A DNA stretch of 64,000 bases from Adenanthera pavonina (lineage: Eukaryota > Streptophyta > Magnoliopsida > Fabales > Fabaceae), in assembly GCA_026686845.1 (NCBI GenBank), contig JAIVEN010000015.1, positions 8,661,501 to 8,725,500 of the forward strand, written 5' to 3'. The notes beneath the pieces were generated by a model, which worked only from the letters and a program-made list of their open reading frames with translations, had not been told where the DNA came from and did no database searches. The position numbers were made by a program, and so were the translations under genes. Every line of letters starts with the position of its first letter. Position 1 is the first letter of the stretch. Positions 33,364 to 46,188 of the stretch are shown here, piece by piece.

Positions 33364-34361
33364 CGCAGAGACCAAAAGCTAAAGACTTCAACTAAAGACT
33401 TCAACGTTAAATTTCAAAGTTCGTCTGTTGTAAAGTAAAGTTCGAATTTTCATCATTGAGATTTTTTTCTGTATTGGAACAAACGAATTTTCAAGTTAAA
33501 AAGTTCTTCTTAAAAGTGTGAATAGTAGTTCCAAATTGCTACAGTACCTTTGAAGTTCGAATTTTTGTGCCCAAAATTTGTCTGTCAGTGGGCAGCTCAA
33601 TGAGACACAATAGTTCATTTTTCTGAAATTTGAATTTTCAAGATTCAAAGTTCGTCTGTCAGAAAAAACTCTTATCAGACTTAGTTCAAAATTCGAATTT
33701 CTAAATACCAATATTCGTATGACAACATATTATTGTAAAAGACTTGCAAGCTTTATTTTTGAAATTCGAATTTTCAATATCAAAGTTCATCTGTCAGTAG
33801 ACTATCTTGGAACTCTTTTTAAACTTTGTTTTCAGATGAATTTTGACATATCCTCAGACGAATTTTTCATTTTTCATGAATTGTGTTTTGTCAGAAATTC
33901 GAATTTTCAAACGTTGAAGTTCGTCTGTCAGATAAGGTTTTTATCAGACTTGTTTCAAAGTTTGAATTTTTGCAGTCAAAGTTTATCTGTCAGAGAAGGC
34001 TCTTTTCAGACTTGTTCATTTTCAATTCGAAATTCGAATTTCCAAAGTCAAAATTCGAATTTTTAAAACAAAAGATCAGTATTAACCTTTCAAACTTCAT
34101 CTGTTGATGAGTGTTTTTCAAATATTCCATGAATTAACATAGAATCATAGTTTTAAAACATCTTTTTGCCAATTCAAAGTCTTTTACTCAATCTAAACAC
34201 TGTTAGAGATTCTATATCTATTCTTGTGCTGGTTTTTCTTGAATTTCTTCACTTGAGATCTATTGTGCACCTTTAATATCTTCTCTCTAAACTCTTGAAG
34301 ATTGGTTTGGAATTATCAAAATACTTGATTCAACATGATCATCAAAGCACTTGATTCAATA
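33364..34361 (-). mobile_element. Copia-like solo LTR, right part
   Basis: Continuation of 24663-25362. On the minus strand it opens near 34361 with a degraded TATTGAATCAAG (TG expected), followed by GCTTTGATGATCATG. It contains scattered copies of an AAGTTCGTCTGTCAG motif with TTCGAATTTT between them (about 33420-34105). The chromovirus target duplication AATTT begins at 33359. Short ORFs here are chance products of the repeated motif. Confidence 0.5.
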
Positions 34362-34366
34362 CTCTT

Positions 34367-35391
34367 GACTAAAAGTATGTTTAGATATAAAAATGACTTT
34401 TACTAAAAAACTTTTTAAAATGAAATAAACACAAAGTTAGTCAAAAATATGTTTGCAAATGTATTTTTATTAGATAAAATGATAAATCAAACAGACTTTA
34501 AGTAAGTAATTAGAGAGGTTTAATTCTCAGCCTGTGTATAAAGTGATCCTAGTTAGAAGGATATCTCGAAGATTAGTCTCATACTCCTAGTCCAATACTC
34601 AGAAAAATTAAAAAGAAAAAGGTCTATTTCAGATTTTCAATACATGCAAGGATGATCTAGAATATTAATTGGGGTGAGATATAAAAGTGTATACATCAGG
34701 TTGATGGAAGAAAAGCAGGTTCCGTATACCACAAACTAGAAGCTGAAATCTACAAAATCTAACTATCTATACATTATTATCACATGCGCATGACATCAAA
34801 GGAGAAAATCATAACGCAAAAACCATATATTTCACAAACAAAAATTTGAACATGGATGGGTCCCTGAGAAAAAATAGCCATAAGGTGATGCCTCAATAAT
34901 CTGGCCAACTATTTCATGATTTGGATGGTGCCGGAAATCATGCCCTCCTTGTTCTTCTTACCTAGTGATCCACATTTCATCAAATTCATTTCTGGGTCCC
35001 TCTCCCACATTAATTTGATATGCCTGTTTTATCTTCCATGTAGCCTCCCCTTCCTGTTCATGAATATACACTTGTCAATTATTAATTGATCTTTGCAAAC
35101 CAGCTCGCCAAAAAGTTGTGGATCAAAGTGCTTTATATGTCGTAGGTATATCGATTTTTTTTAGCTCTATCTTGTTTTCATGTCTTGATTTTTTTGAAAG
35201 TTTTATTAATTTGTTGTTTTATGGGACGTCCTCGAGGGAACTGTTTATTTTTAGTTTAATTTAATTGGTCATTCAGAGAATTTTCTAGACACAAAATATT
35301 ATTTAGTTTAATTAACATTTTTTTGTTGTGTGTGCAGAAAATATAGGCGCTTTAAGATGTAAAAAATTAAATTGAAACAACAAACAAAAGA

Positions 35392-35433
<42 letters not shown>

Positions 35434-37131
35434 CTCAAACTTTTAAGTTGAGGTGGTTCTTAACTATGATTAACTATTGAGTCCTTATGACTATATGATC
35501 TAGAGTCTGATTCATGTGTCTTCATTTCATACTTTTGAAGATGCACTAAAGAATTCGTAAAATTAATTATAATAAAAATGATTCATAGGCAACAGTTTAA
35601 ATATTAATTTGAATGAAAATCATCTTTAAAATAATAAAAAGAATAAAAAAGTGTCTGTTAAACTACTTTGTTATATGTGTAAGTTCCTATACTGATTAGG
35701 CACAGTTGTAGATGTTAACGAAAATATGTATATTACCTTATTTTTACTTAATACAATAATGATCCTCACAAGAAAACAAATGCAAGATCTTTTGGGAGAT
35801 GGAGAATAGGAACATGCTTGCAAACTAAGACATTGCCGTTTTCATAGTTGATACACAGTAATCTAATCTAATCTCAAAAGTTCTGAAAAACTAATAATAA
35901 TGAAATAGAAGTTACTATGATTAGTACCTCTCCCAGGTCCGTTGTGTAGTGAACTCACTTATCACATGCTTCTCCTTTGTTGGTATATCCCAAATTAAAA
36001 AAAAAAAAAAAATTTGCAGTTACCCACGTTCACGTAGGAATTGTCATTTGTCACCAAAAGTATCTACTGTATATTTTGAATGGATCTGTACTCAATAGAC
36101 TTCCATGTTTTGTCTTTTCCTCATTAACCGGAAAAAAAAAAACTGCTTCACACGATATTAAAAAAAATAATTTTAATTAATTAAAATTAATTAAGTTATC
36201 TTATATTTTAATTTTTTAAAAATTATTTTTACTTAATTTAATACTAATTTAAATTAATAATATATTTAATTTCTCTTACATAATTAATGAAGGGTAATTT
36301 TTAGAAAAAAAAATTAATGCACCATTAACTCTTTTTTTTTTATATTTAAAATCATTAAAAGGTAAAAAAAATTTTTTATAAATATGACCAAAGAGAATAT
36401 TTCGAATGATTTGGCGAGAGGAGAATAAAGGAAAAGAAAAATTTTCCATCTTTTTTCTTTTTATCCAAACCAAATAAAAGGAGAGAAGCATTTTTCTTTT
36501 TTATCTCCTTCTCTCCCTCTTGTCCAAAGACAAAATAAATATTCTCTCTTATCCTTAATATAAGATCATTTTAATCGAATCACGTGAATTAAAAAGGAGA
36601 GTTAAAACTAATTAACTATCTCAATTTTTCCGGAAATTTAAATATTTTTTCAAAACTATCCTTATTTATTCTCTCTCTTTTTCTCTTTGGAAACATTAAA
36701 TAGGGGCATATTTTAAAAATATATAATAAATACCACCTCGTATATTGTAAAGGGTCTTATATTCATGATCAAGGTAAAAGGTCCTATCTATAGGACCCGG
36801 AAGTAGTACTCATTTCCCCTGTTTGATTAAAAAAAAAATTAAAAACTCCCCGGCCCCTCCCTCCAAATCCTCAAGGAAGGTTAAGGTCACACGTGTCAAC
36901 TTTGGTATTTTGTGCAATCTTCATACATTGAACCTCATTAAATTAAGAACTATATAAAGCTAGTGCGATTGGATTTGTCTCTTGTTGCCATTTGGCAATA
37001 ACTGCCCTTCAAGATTTACCTAACATTGCCAGCTATATGAATACCATCTATACATACATACATATATCTATATATCTGTGTGTATATAATATTTTGTCTT
37101 CCTGTACCTTGAGATGCTGGTTTCCTGGGGA
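34367..37131. other. AT-rich spacer
   Basis: No credible gene. A (TA)n microsatellite lies at about 35397-35430. At about 36545-36795 a degraded inverted repeat (AATATAAGATC near the left, GGGTCTTATATT near the right) may be an old Stowaway copy. A TATATAAA box at 36951-36958 lies about 180 bp before the foldback element that follows. Confidence 0.5.
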
Positions 37132-37140
37132 TCCAAAAAT

Positions 37141-37311
37141 GGGAGAAAGACATTTAAGGACCCCCATATGAAGATATTCCCTTCCAAAGACCCAGATTAA
37201 AAATTCAGTACTCCCATAAACTGAATTCCCAACTCGAATCAACTGAATTCAGCACTTGTACTGTTCATTTATCAATATTTTTGTATGGAGGTCCTTAAAT
37301 GTCTTTCTCCC
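37141..37311. mobile_element. Mutator-type MITE (171 bp) forming a near-perfect hairpin
   Basis: The left arm GGGAGAAAGACATTTAAGGA and right arm TCCTTAAATGTCTTTCTCCC are perfect inverted complements. Pairing continues inwards to about 38 bp with one mismatch and a few G-U pairs (37141-37178 with 37274-37311). The 9 bp outside each end, TCCAAAAAT (37132-37140) and TCTAAAAAT (37312-37320), match at 8 of 9, the target duplication length of Mutator-like elements. The interior (about 95 bp) is non-coding. The structure would also pass as a miRNA-precursor-like foldback if transcribed. Confidence 0.7.
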
Positions 37312-37642
37312 TCTAAAAATTTCATCAGTAAAGGAACATGTACTTGATTGACGTATATACTATCAAACAGGCTCCAGATTTTGGCGTGAATTAGTTGATC
37401 GTATTAATGCAAGAAGATCAGTTAGTATCATGCATATGTAATTGGGAGAATCTTACTGATGCATGATACGAAGAGTCTTAGTAAATTTGATTGATGGACA
37501 AGTATGCTAAGAGGAGGGTTCAAAGTCTCAATGTATGGAATCAGACGTAATCATATAGGATAATATAATTAGAGCGAGGATAATTAATTAATGATGATTA
37601 CCTATGATAAATGATATACAGTTCATGAGTGATTATGATATA

Positions 37643-37905
37643 CTCCCTCCGGTCCCATTTATAAGATGTTGTTTTGAAAATTTGTTTGGTCATATTTATA
37701 AGGTGTTGTGTTATTTTTTTGTCTGAATTTTCTTCTTTACCTTTTATTTAATAACTTTTTTTGTCTCGTAAATTGTTTCGGTCTTTAATTAGTAGGGGTA
37801 AGATTGGAAGTTTATACTATTTTTTTATAAATTTAAGAGTATAATTATGTCTTCTTAATACCCGTGCAATAAAAAATAACATCTTATAAATGGGACCGGA
37901 GGGAG
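37643..37905. mobile_element. Stowaway-type MITE (263 bp)
   Basis: Termini CTCCCTCCGGTCCCATTTAT and ATAAATGGGACCGGAGGGAG are perfect inverted complements over at least 20 bp and are flanked by TA on both sides. This is the best-preserved MITE in the window. Confidence 0.93.
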
Positions 37906-37907
37906 TA

Positions 37908-40900
37908 TACTACTATATACTAGTTGAGAAGGGATTATTAAAATACTACATCGGAGAAAGGAATATAATTAAAGGGCCGGGGTTTCCACCTCAATTGGCT
38001 TTAGTGTAAAGACAGAGTAAGGTCACGTTGTTCAATAATGGATTAATAGTATATAGCCCTCAGAAATGGGAATCTTATAATTAAAAGCGTTAGACTCGTG
38101 CGTTCCCTTAACCACCACCACCGTTAACAACACAAAACGTTTGATTAAGGTTTTTTATGCCATGGTCGATGCCGTAAACCTCAGTGCTGCGAAGCTTCCT
38201 CCTCTTACTCTTAGTTGCACCACTTCACTACCTGACAAAACCTCTTTATACATACATATATATATATATATATGCTATAATACCGTTGGCTTTTATACTG
38301 TTTAAATACTATTAATATATAACTTTTTATATATTAATGTCTTCGACTCAAGAACGAAATCTGATTTGGTAAGACGAAAAACTATATATACGATTTTCAG
38401 AGATAATCCTTGTTTATGTAGTCGATGTTTGATATATATACATTGGCTTTATTTATATCATATTTTACTACTTTTAAAATATAGAAGCCGTATTTTCTTA
38501 AATGATTATATACATCTCAATTTCATTGATGATTCAATCAGGCGTAATATCAATATCATTAACCTTGATTATGATATAATAACTTTTATACAGATAGATA
38601 GTAATACTTTGTCCATCTGCTAAATTTATTTCTAAAATAAATATTATTATTTATTAATTATATAAAAATCAAACTAGCTAGCCAATTCTATTGAAATATT
38701 AATAAGTATAATCATATTGATAATTAAGTCTAATGAACTTGATTAATCATCATTGAACATTTCGTAGTTTATTATACTGCAATTAGAGTTCATGACTGAT
38801 CCAAGTTCATAATATTTTCATTTTCTTACATTAAAATTTTAATTTCAACTATATGTGTATGGGATAGATGGATAAATATTAATTTAAGTATTTATTTTCA
38901 TTGATATTTTTTAAATCAATCTGATCCGTTTGGGAGTCTGGAGAAGCAGAGGAGCAGGTAGGTTTGTCTTGTGCCTCTGCTTTGGATGAAGAAAAGGGAC
39001 ATACGTACGTAATGTCTAACATTTAAATAAATACATTGAAATTAATATTGAGCAAGTTATACCACAAAAGTACTTGAGCTCATAATAAAATAATAATAAT
39101 AATAATAGTAATAATAATAATCACCCCATAAATATAACTCGACTCCAGAAAATCGTCAACCCATAAATATGTCCATGATTGAAATAGCCAGCTACCTTGA
39201 TAAAAAAAACAAAGAAAAGAAATAGCCAGCTACGTAGTACGTACACAACAGTTCAATAAATGCCCGATCCAGTACAAGAAGGACAACAAAATACAACATG
39301 AAAATCAATCTCAATATAAAATATAAAATAATTATAAATTGCATCATCATTCATAAATCATAAGTAATGGGAGTTATTTTTTGAAATTTATACATTGCAG
39401 TTGCACCAATCTAATATATCATAAACATGTATTTTGATATAAAAAAAATACCTTAAATTATTAAGCTGTAAGTGAAGAAAAAGGGTCTATAAATAAAACC
39501 ACAAGCTTTATTCCCTAGCTTACCTTGTGTCAATTGGGTAATTTTTAAATCCAAAATTTAAAAATACATTGATATCATGAATAATTAGTTGTATCACATA
39601 ATTTCATCGCAAAAATTAATGGCATATCACATCATGGTAGCCCCCCATTTCCTCCAATTATAAGAAACACTTAGCTTAATTATAGGTCCACATTTAACTA
39701 AAAAATTGTTTTCATGCATTTTCAAGAAAATACGGCTTCTATATTTTTTAAGAGAAAATTATATACTCCTATTTTTAAAATTTTATTAAATTGTTAATTT
39801 AATCTTCATAACTTAAAAAGAGTTAATCAAATCTTTATAGCTTATAAATTTTTAATTTAATTTTTATTATTGAAATTTTTTTAATATTTATTAAATTTTA
39901 TTAACATAATTATTTTTATATATATATTCTATTAATGTCTTAAATATATTCCAGAATGTCTTATCCCACTAAATGAAGTAGGCTATACAAATTTTACGGT
40001 GTCATTGAACTCTATAAAAATCTAATTTATTAGATAAATTACTAATCAAGAGATCCCACTTAAATTAAAATATTAAAATGAAATTATATCATATTATAAT
40101 AACAATAATTGAATTAAAAAATATTTAAATTATAAATATAAATGTTTAAAAATAAATTTTAAAATATATGGATCAATCTATACTATTAAATATCAACCTA
40201 AGGGTAAAAAATTAAATCAAAACAAATTGAGAGAATCGAAATTCTTTTTTTTTTTTTGTTTACCCACAAGAGAATCAAAATTCGATCTTAGTAAAATGCT
40301 ATAGAATCAGTTTCGCCATGACCAATTCCTTTTGGTCGTGGAAGCCACTATATTAAGTGATTCCTTATTATTATCATTTATTTTTTATTCTACATATTAG
40401 TTAATTAATTAAGCCATATAAATTGTGTACCAGTTTTTTGGGGCCATAATTGTGTATCAGTGATCACCACACAATTAAACGCGTATTTCCAGAGTGTATT
40501 CGCGTCTTCTAGTTTGTCTTTGTTATTGCGGTGCACTAGATTAATAAGGAAATTTTATAAATTTTATTTCTTTGTTAATTTGTCCTTTTTATGGGTGAAA
40601 CATGAATGTGCTTCTTGCTCAGACGCTGATATTTATTATAACCTGCACGTTACTTTCAATGGCAACTTTTGGATCTAGCATGAATATTAATCCTAATTAA
40701 TCATCTAACTTCTCAGTTTATTGGAAACTGTGATTTGTTTCTTCCGTTTTTTAAAATAATTACGTACGTGTACCCTATAGTTAAGAACAGAAAAAAGAAA
40801 ACTAAACATCACGGAAGAGTTGTCGATAAAGAGTTTATAGTTGAGCTTGTGAAGTCCATTCTAGCAGGCATTTTTTTTTAAATGACTTAATTAATCTGAG

Positions 40901-42372
40901 TTTACTCCTTTACGAAAGTGAATATATTCAATGCAGAGAGATAGTAGGAAAAAAAAAGAGAGTACTGTGATAAAATATAAATCCGGCCCACACCACATAC
41001 AATCATTTTTTTTTTTACTTTGTTCACTTTCCAAATATATGAATGCATAAATATAATAGATCCAGCTAAAAAATTCCAAACAAAAAATATATTAATAATA
41101 GCTGGTACTTATTCTTTTTGAACAATGTCTCATATTCAAGTCTCACGCACGTCTGAAAAAAAAAATTATCAATGGAAGAGCTTACAAGACTAAATTATAC
41201 AAAGCTTTAATTCATTATTTTATTAATGGAATGTAATATATCATTCACCATAATATATGTCTTTATATTTTATTTTTATGAAAGAATTTTGAATTATGGG
41301 AAGCTAACTTTTTCTTTTCCAGAACGTCTTTAAACTTTGAGTAATTTGTAGATAAATAATAAACTTTTGTCATGTTACATTTTAATAGTTAGTGAAATAA
41401 CAGATAAATTAATAACAAAGCTTATAAATTTAATGATAAACTTACGGCTTATGAGAATTTATTATTAAGTTTCAAAGGTTATTTATAGTAATATAATTTA
41501 AATATAAACCGAAATTCAGATACGTAGAATTTAGATAAAATATAACCACAACACACACACACGTATACAACCAATATAGAAAATTTGTTTATAGCGGTCA
41601 CACGAGTTTTTTAAGAAGCAACACGAGGCGGCTTCAAGTGAAATAACAGATGATAGATCCAAGCTAGCCTGGTCCACTACCACGAGTGAATCCCAGATTA
41701 CTACATCCAAAGAGTAAAATTTGTAACTTTTCTTTAAAATAATTAAAAAAAATCATATATATATATATATAGAATACATAAAATTTATTTCGATCAACTT
41801 AAAATTCTGTTTTATAGAAAGCAAAAATACAAATAAAAATGGGTATCTAGTTACCTAAAATCATTTTAGTCAATGCTTTATTTACTGAAAATCGTATTTT
41901 GAAAAAATACTAATTAAAAATGAGATGAAAGAAACAGATTTTAATCTGACGATACATTTCAATCAATATTATGTACTTAAAATTTATTTTATTTTTCGTT
42001 CTGTTGTTTTATCTCTATTTTACTTCAAGCATATTTTTTATAAAAAAAAGCTTAATTAGATAATTAGGTCCTAAGTAAATGAGTTGGATCCTAAAAACTT
42101 GTCAGAATAGGAACAAAATTCTCACATATGTAAAATATAAATCCCATCCTTATCGGTTAGAATATAATTTCCTCTTTGGCATTTTTTATATACCGGGTGA
42201 GAATTCAGAATTATAAGAATCCAAATCCCATGAAATGTTCGGCCAAAAAAAATCCCATGAATTGAAAAATAAGCCATTCTCATAATGTCAGAGGGCATCT
42301 TGGTCAATTCCAATCCACCGATGATAATAATGAAATGAGCATCATCATTGTAAAGATGAGTACGGTTCTTCC
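37908..42372. other. AT-rich spacer upstream of the PADRE gene
   Basis: No credible ORF, tRNA or element ends. AT content is very high, with a short AAT-rich run at about 39089-39120 and several poly-T/poly-A runs. Diffuse AT-rich foldback-like stretches at about 39760-39960 and 41330-41480 resemble the element at 60.9-61.7 kb but have no definable ends. Confidence 0.5.
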
Positions 42373-42486
42373 TATATATACACATCTCATCCTGGAAACC
42401 TTCCCCTGTTCAAATATTCACACCAACTCACAGGTAACCTTCTGTCTTCATCAGTTTCTCCACAGAAACGATTATAACACAGTCAA
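42373..42486 (+). promoter_or_regulatory. TATA box and 5' leader of the PADRE gene
   Basis: TATATATA at 42373-42380, 107 bp before the ATG, is correctly placed for a core promoter with a leader of about 75 bases. Confidence 0.6.
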
Positions 42487-42939
42487 ATGGGTAACAGCCT
42501 AAGGTGTTGTTTGGCTTGCGTTATTCCCTGCGGTGCTCTTGACTTGATCCGAGTAGTCCATCTCAACGGCTTCGTTGAAGAGATCCCTGGTCCTGTCACA
42601 GCTGATGAAGTCCTCAAGGCCAATCCCAATCACGTCCTTACCAAACCCACCTCTCAGGGAGTCGTTCGCCGGATTCTCGTCCTCTCTCCGGAGACCGAGC
42701 TCAAGCGAGGCAGCATCTATTTCTTGATCCCCTCCTCCTCCCTCCCCGAGAAGAAGACTTCCTCCAAGAAGAACAAGATCAAGAAGTGCCATGCTGCAGA
42801 TCATTTCTCATCCCAATGTGATAGGTTCCTCCCACTCTCAGATAATGCCTCCTCCGATAAGAAATCATCACGCCGGGAACGCCGGAGCTGCCACGCTGGA
42901 GGATGGAGGCCTCGTTTGGAGAGTATCTCCGAGGACTAG
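42487..42939 (+). CDS. PADRE-domain (DUF4228) protein, putative N-myristoylated
   Basis: Single exon, 150 codons. The N-terminus MGNSLRCCLACVIPCG has Gly2 for N-myristoylation and several Cys for palmitoylation, so membrane attachment is likely. The DUF4228/PADRE domain follows: DLIRVVHLNGFVEEIPGPVT, ADEVLKANPNHVL, then RRILVLSPETELKRGSIYFL. The tail is basic and low-complexity (KKTSSKKNKIKK, KKSSRRERRS). The family is widely induced by pathogens and abiotic stress, but the biochemical role is unknown. Length is within the family range. Start is unambiguous because MGN is conserved. Confidence 0.92.
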   Translation: MGNSLRCCLACVIPCGALDLIRVVHLNGFVEEIPGPVTADEVLKANPNHVLTKPTSQGVVRRILVLSPETELKRGSIYFLIPSSSLPEKKTSSKKNKIKKCHAADHFSSQCDRFLPLSDNASSDKKSSRRERRSCHAGGWRPRLESISED

Positions 42940-43699
42940 TCTCCTTTTTTTTTTTTTTGGGTGGGGGGTTTTGAGTTTGCCGGTGCCGGAGTCTGGCTTT
43001 CTTGGGGAACCAAAAATGGTTTCAATTATTGAAAGAGAGCAAAGCATGACTCTCTTTTTTTCCTTTTTGGCGTCCCTTTTTAAAAAAACATGTATGTGGG
43101 TTTTTGATTTTGTGGATAAACAAATTTACCTTGTCAAGTTTGTCTTTTGATTTCTTCTCTGCATTTGGCTGCTGATTTGATTAATTGATATGGCACCCCT
43201 GAAATTGATCAAGTTTTAATCTTTGGCTTTTAAGGGAAAAAAAACTGAAAAGATATTCAAGTTTGTGCCTTTTAAATTACAGATTTACAACCTCAAAATC
43301 ACACGTAAATATCTCACTTTTGTTCTTCTTTGATCTATATATGATCATATCTCGTACGTGTTGTAGTGAAAGAAAACTGAGTAAACTTTTTCAGGCAACT
43401 CAAAATATGAATTTCATTAGTATCTATTCGTCTAAAATGGATTGCTCAAACGTAACATGCATATATGAATTTTTTTTTTTTACTTTTAACAAATCAAATA
43501 TGACATAAAATATTTGTTCACCCTAAATTGTTTAGGCAGTGATCCTTTGAGTCGTGCAAGTGCCGAAAGAGTTTGAATGTCAGATCCATATTTCAATTAA
43601 TGATGAAGCCGAGTTAGTCCAAGTTCCATTAGCTAATCTAATCAAATGGGAGATGCTTGTAAGACACATATGTCTACTCAAGGAATCTGGCTATTGCCC

Positions 43700-43735
<36 letters not shown>

Positions 43736-46141
43736 TGGCTTAAGTTGAGATGAATTACTACAGTAATTGGATGGCTAGACAAATTGTTAGTTTTGCAGTG
43801 TTTAATTGGTGATAAAACAAAATATTTAAATAATAAGAGAAACAAATTATGGTTCATATTAAACAAAAAGTCAAAATAAGACTGAGGACATTAAAAAATT
43901 TGTTAAGGCAACAAAGGGAAGGAATTTCGGTAACAGGAACCATATTAAAATGCAATGCATAACTGTATAGATTATGTCTTAATTAAGGTTATTGATGATT
44001 ATGAGTCTACAGTTCCGCACTTCATGTCCCAACCTTGTTTCTTTTTTAAATCTTTACATTTACGGGTCAATTCAAAAGGCTATAGGCTGGTACAACCAGA
44101 TGGCTATTATTATAACTAATTTTTATTAAAAAAAAAAAGCTCATCATTGCAATTAGTTTTATTCACATAACTACATTTAAACTTAACATGGTTTATAAAA
44201 AAAAAAAAAGGTAAAATTTAGATCTGTACAAACACGTGCAGGTGAACAAAAGACATGAGAGCTAGCTAGAGGTAAAATGAAAGACGATTTTCTTATAGCA
44301 TATGTAATGTCAATTAATTTGCAGAAACATTTTTTCAACCAGTAACTTACTATGAATCCATATGATTTATTTAGGATATATATATATATATAAATGTTGC
44401 TGTGATTGAACGTCATGAATAAGTTTAATTAGGAATAGCGACATGGGCACGCGAGAGTGATAAAAAGAAATGGAAATACAGGCTGGCAAATCGTGTTTAA
44501 TTTATCCAAAATCCATAGTATTACTAGTTCACATGGACTCCCTCTTCTCTCTCCTACACGTACATATATATATATATACACACACCCCAATCATTCAGAT
44601 TATATATGTATAATTACTAACTAGTTGACTCCTTGGGTAATATATCTGCACTAGTCCTATACGTAGGTGATATATGATGTCATATATGGATGGATGAACA
44701 TATATTGTGAGTGCGTCTGCTTGAACTCGATCGTCATTAGTTTGTTTTTTATTATTATTGATTACAAAGGAAAGCATATATAATTAATCCAATTAATTAA
44801 TCACACTTAGTGGTGTAGTGATGTACTATGTTGTAAGGTAGTAATTGATTGGAGGATGCAAGGTTTGGGATTTATTAATACTCTATAGCATAATGGAAAT
44901 GAGGAAATGAATGGGATGATCCTATATGAGATGGGGATTGAGATCCCGAGGAGAGGAGGAAGGGGGAATGGGTACGAAAAAGAGAGATCAAGACGCTAAG
45001 TTTGCGGCATTAATCCGTTAAGCATTTCATTTCATGGTGGAGACATCCCCTCATTGTGGCTCACTCTTTCTTCTCTCTGTTTCCCTCTTTCCTCACTTCT
45101 CATTGGATCTCTCTCTCTCTCTCTCTCTCTATATATTGTACTTTTCTTTTTCTTTGGAGATATTCAATTGTTAGATGAAGTAAGAATAAAGAGCCAAAAT
45201 AAATAAATAAATGAGAGTGGAGATATATATATTGTACTTTTTTTTTCTTTTTTTTTGGAGATATTTAGCCATCGGAAAGTTGAGGTGGTAAGAGCATAGT
45301 AGAGTCTAGGTAGAGGTTAAAAATTCAAACATTAATTTATGATGTATTAAAAAAAAAGCAAAAAGAAGTCTACAATACAAAGAAGTGTTTATGAAGGATT
45401 AATAACTTCAAATTAATAAATAGAATATTCTCCTTAAGAATTTTTTTAAATTTTAATAAAAATTCCATGAATTTCTTTTTTTTTGGCCAATCAATGAATT
45501 TAGTATTTAAGATTTCCTTATATTTCAATTACTTTATTATTTATATAATGTAAAATTTTAAAAAATACACTGTATTTGATAAGTATGAATAATCAATTTT
45601 TTAGTTTTCAAATGAATTAAAGTTTTAATTTTAATAAAAATAAATAAAATAAAAATGTTTTGATTACATATTTTTTTCGTAATAACCTATTACTTAAAAT
45701 TAATCTAGATTTAAGTATTATTTAACCATAAAAAAATAGCTCTCTTAATGAAATATTTTCTTAGTGAAATATTTTTTCTTTATAAGACTTGAATTCAAAA
45801 TCTTACTAAAAGAAAAGAAAATCAAATTCCTTTTATTTAACCCACCTACTATTGGTATGCTTTTATAATAGTAATTAATTTCAATGAATTTTCTCACTCT
45901 CTATCTCAATTTTGATCGCATTTTTGCTATACCATTTATATATAATTTGACACAACACATTATAAATAATAGTGAAAATCAAAATGAAAGAAAAATCAAC
46001 ATGTTTATTTGTCCAGCTTACGCTTGAAGATTTGGACTTAGGAGTAGATTGATTAGAAATTGAGAATGTGGAAGAGTGTAGATCCAACGTCACGTGAGGA
46101 AGAACCAACTTGAGTTGGTGGTGGCAAACTAATCCACCACC

Positions 46142-46188
<47 letters not shown>

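Noticed and set aside
38938..38985. miR164-like string TGGAGAAGCAG followed by a small hairpin
   Set aside because: Only the first 11 bases match and the stem is about 9 bp with a loop of about 20. A MIR164 precursor needs a much longer stem and a star strand.
45262..45340. SINE-like A and B boxes followed by an A-run
   Set aside because: The B box is poor and no target duplication could be found.
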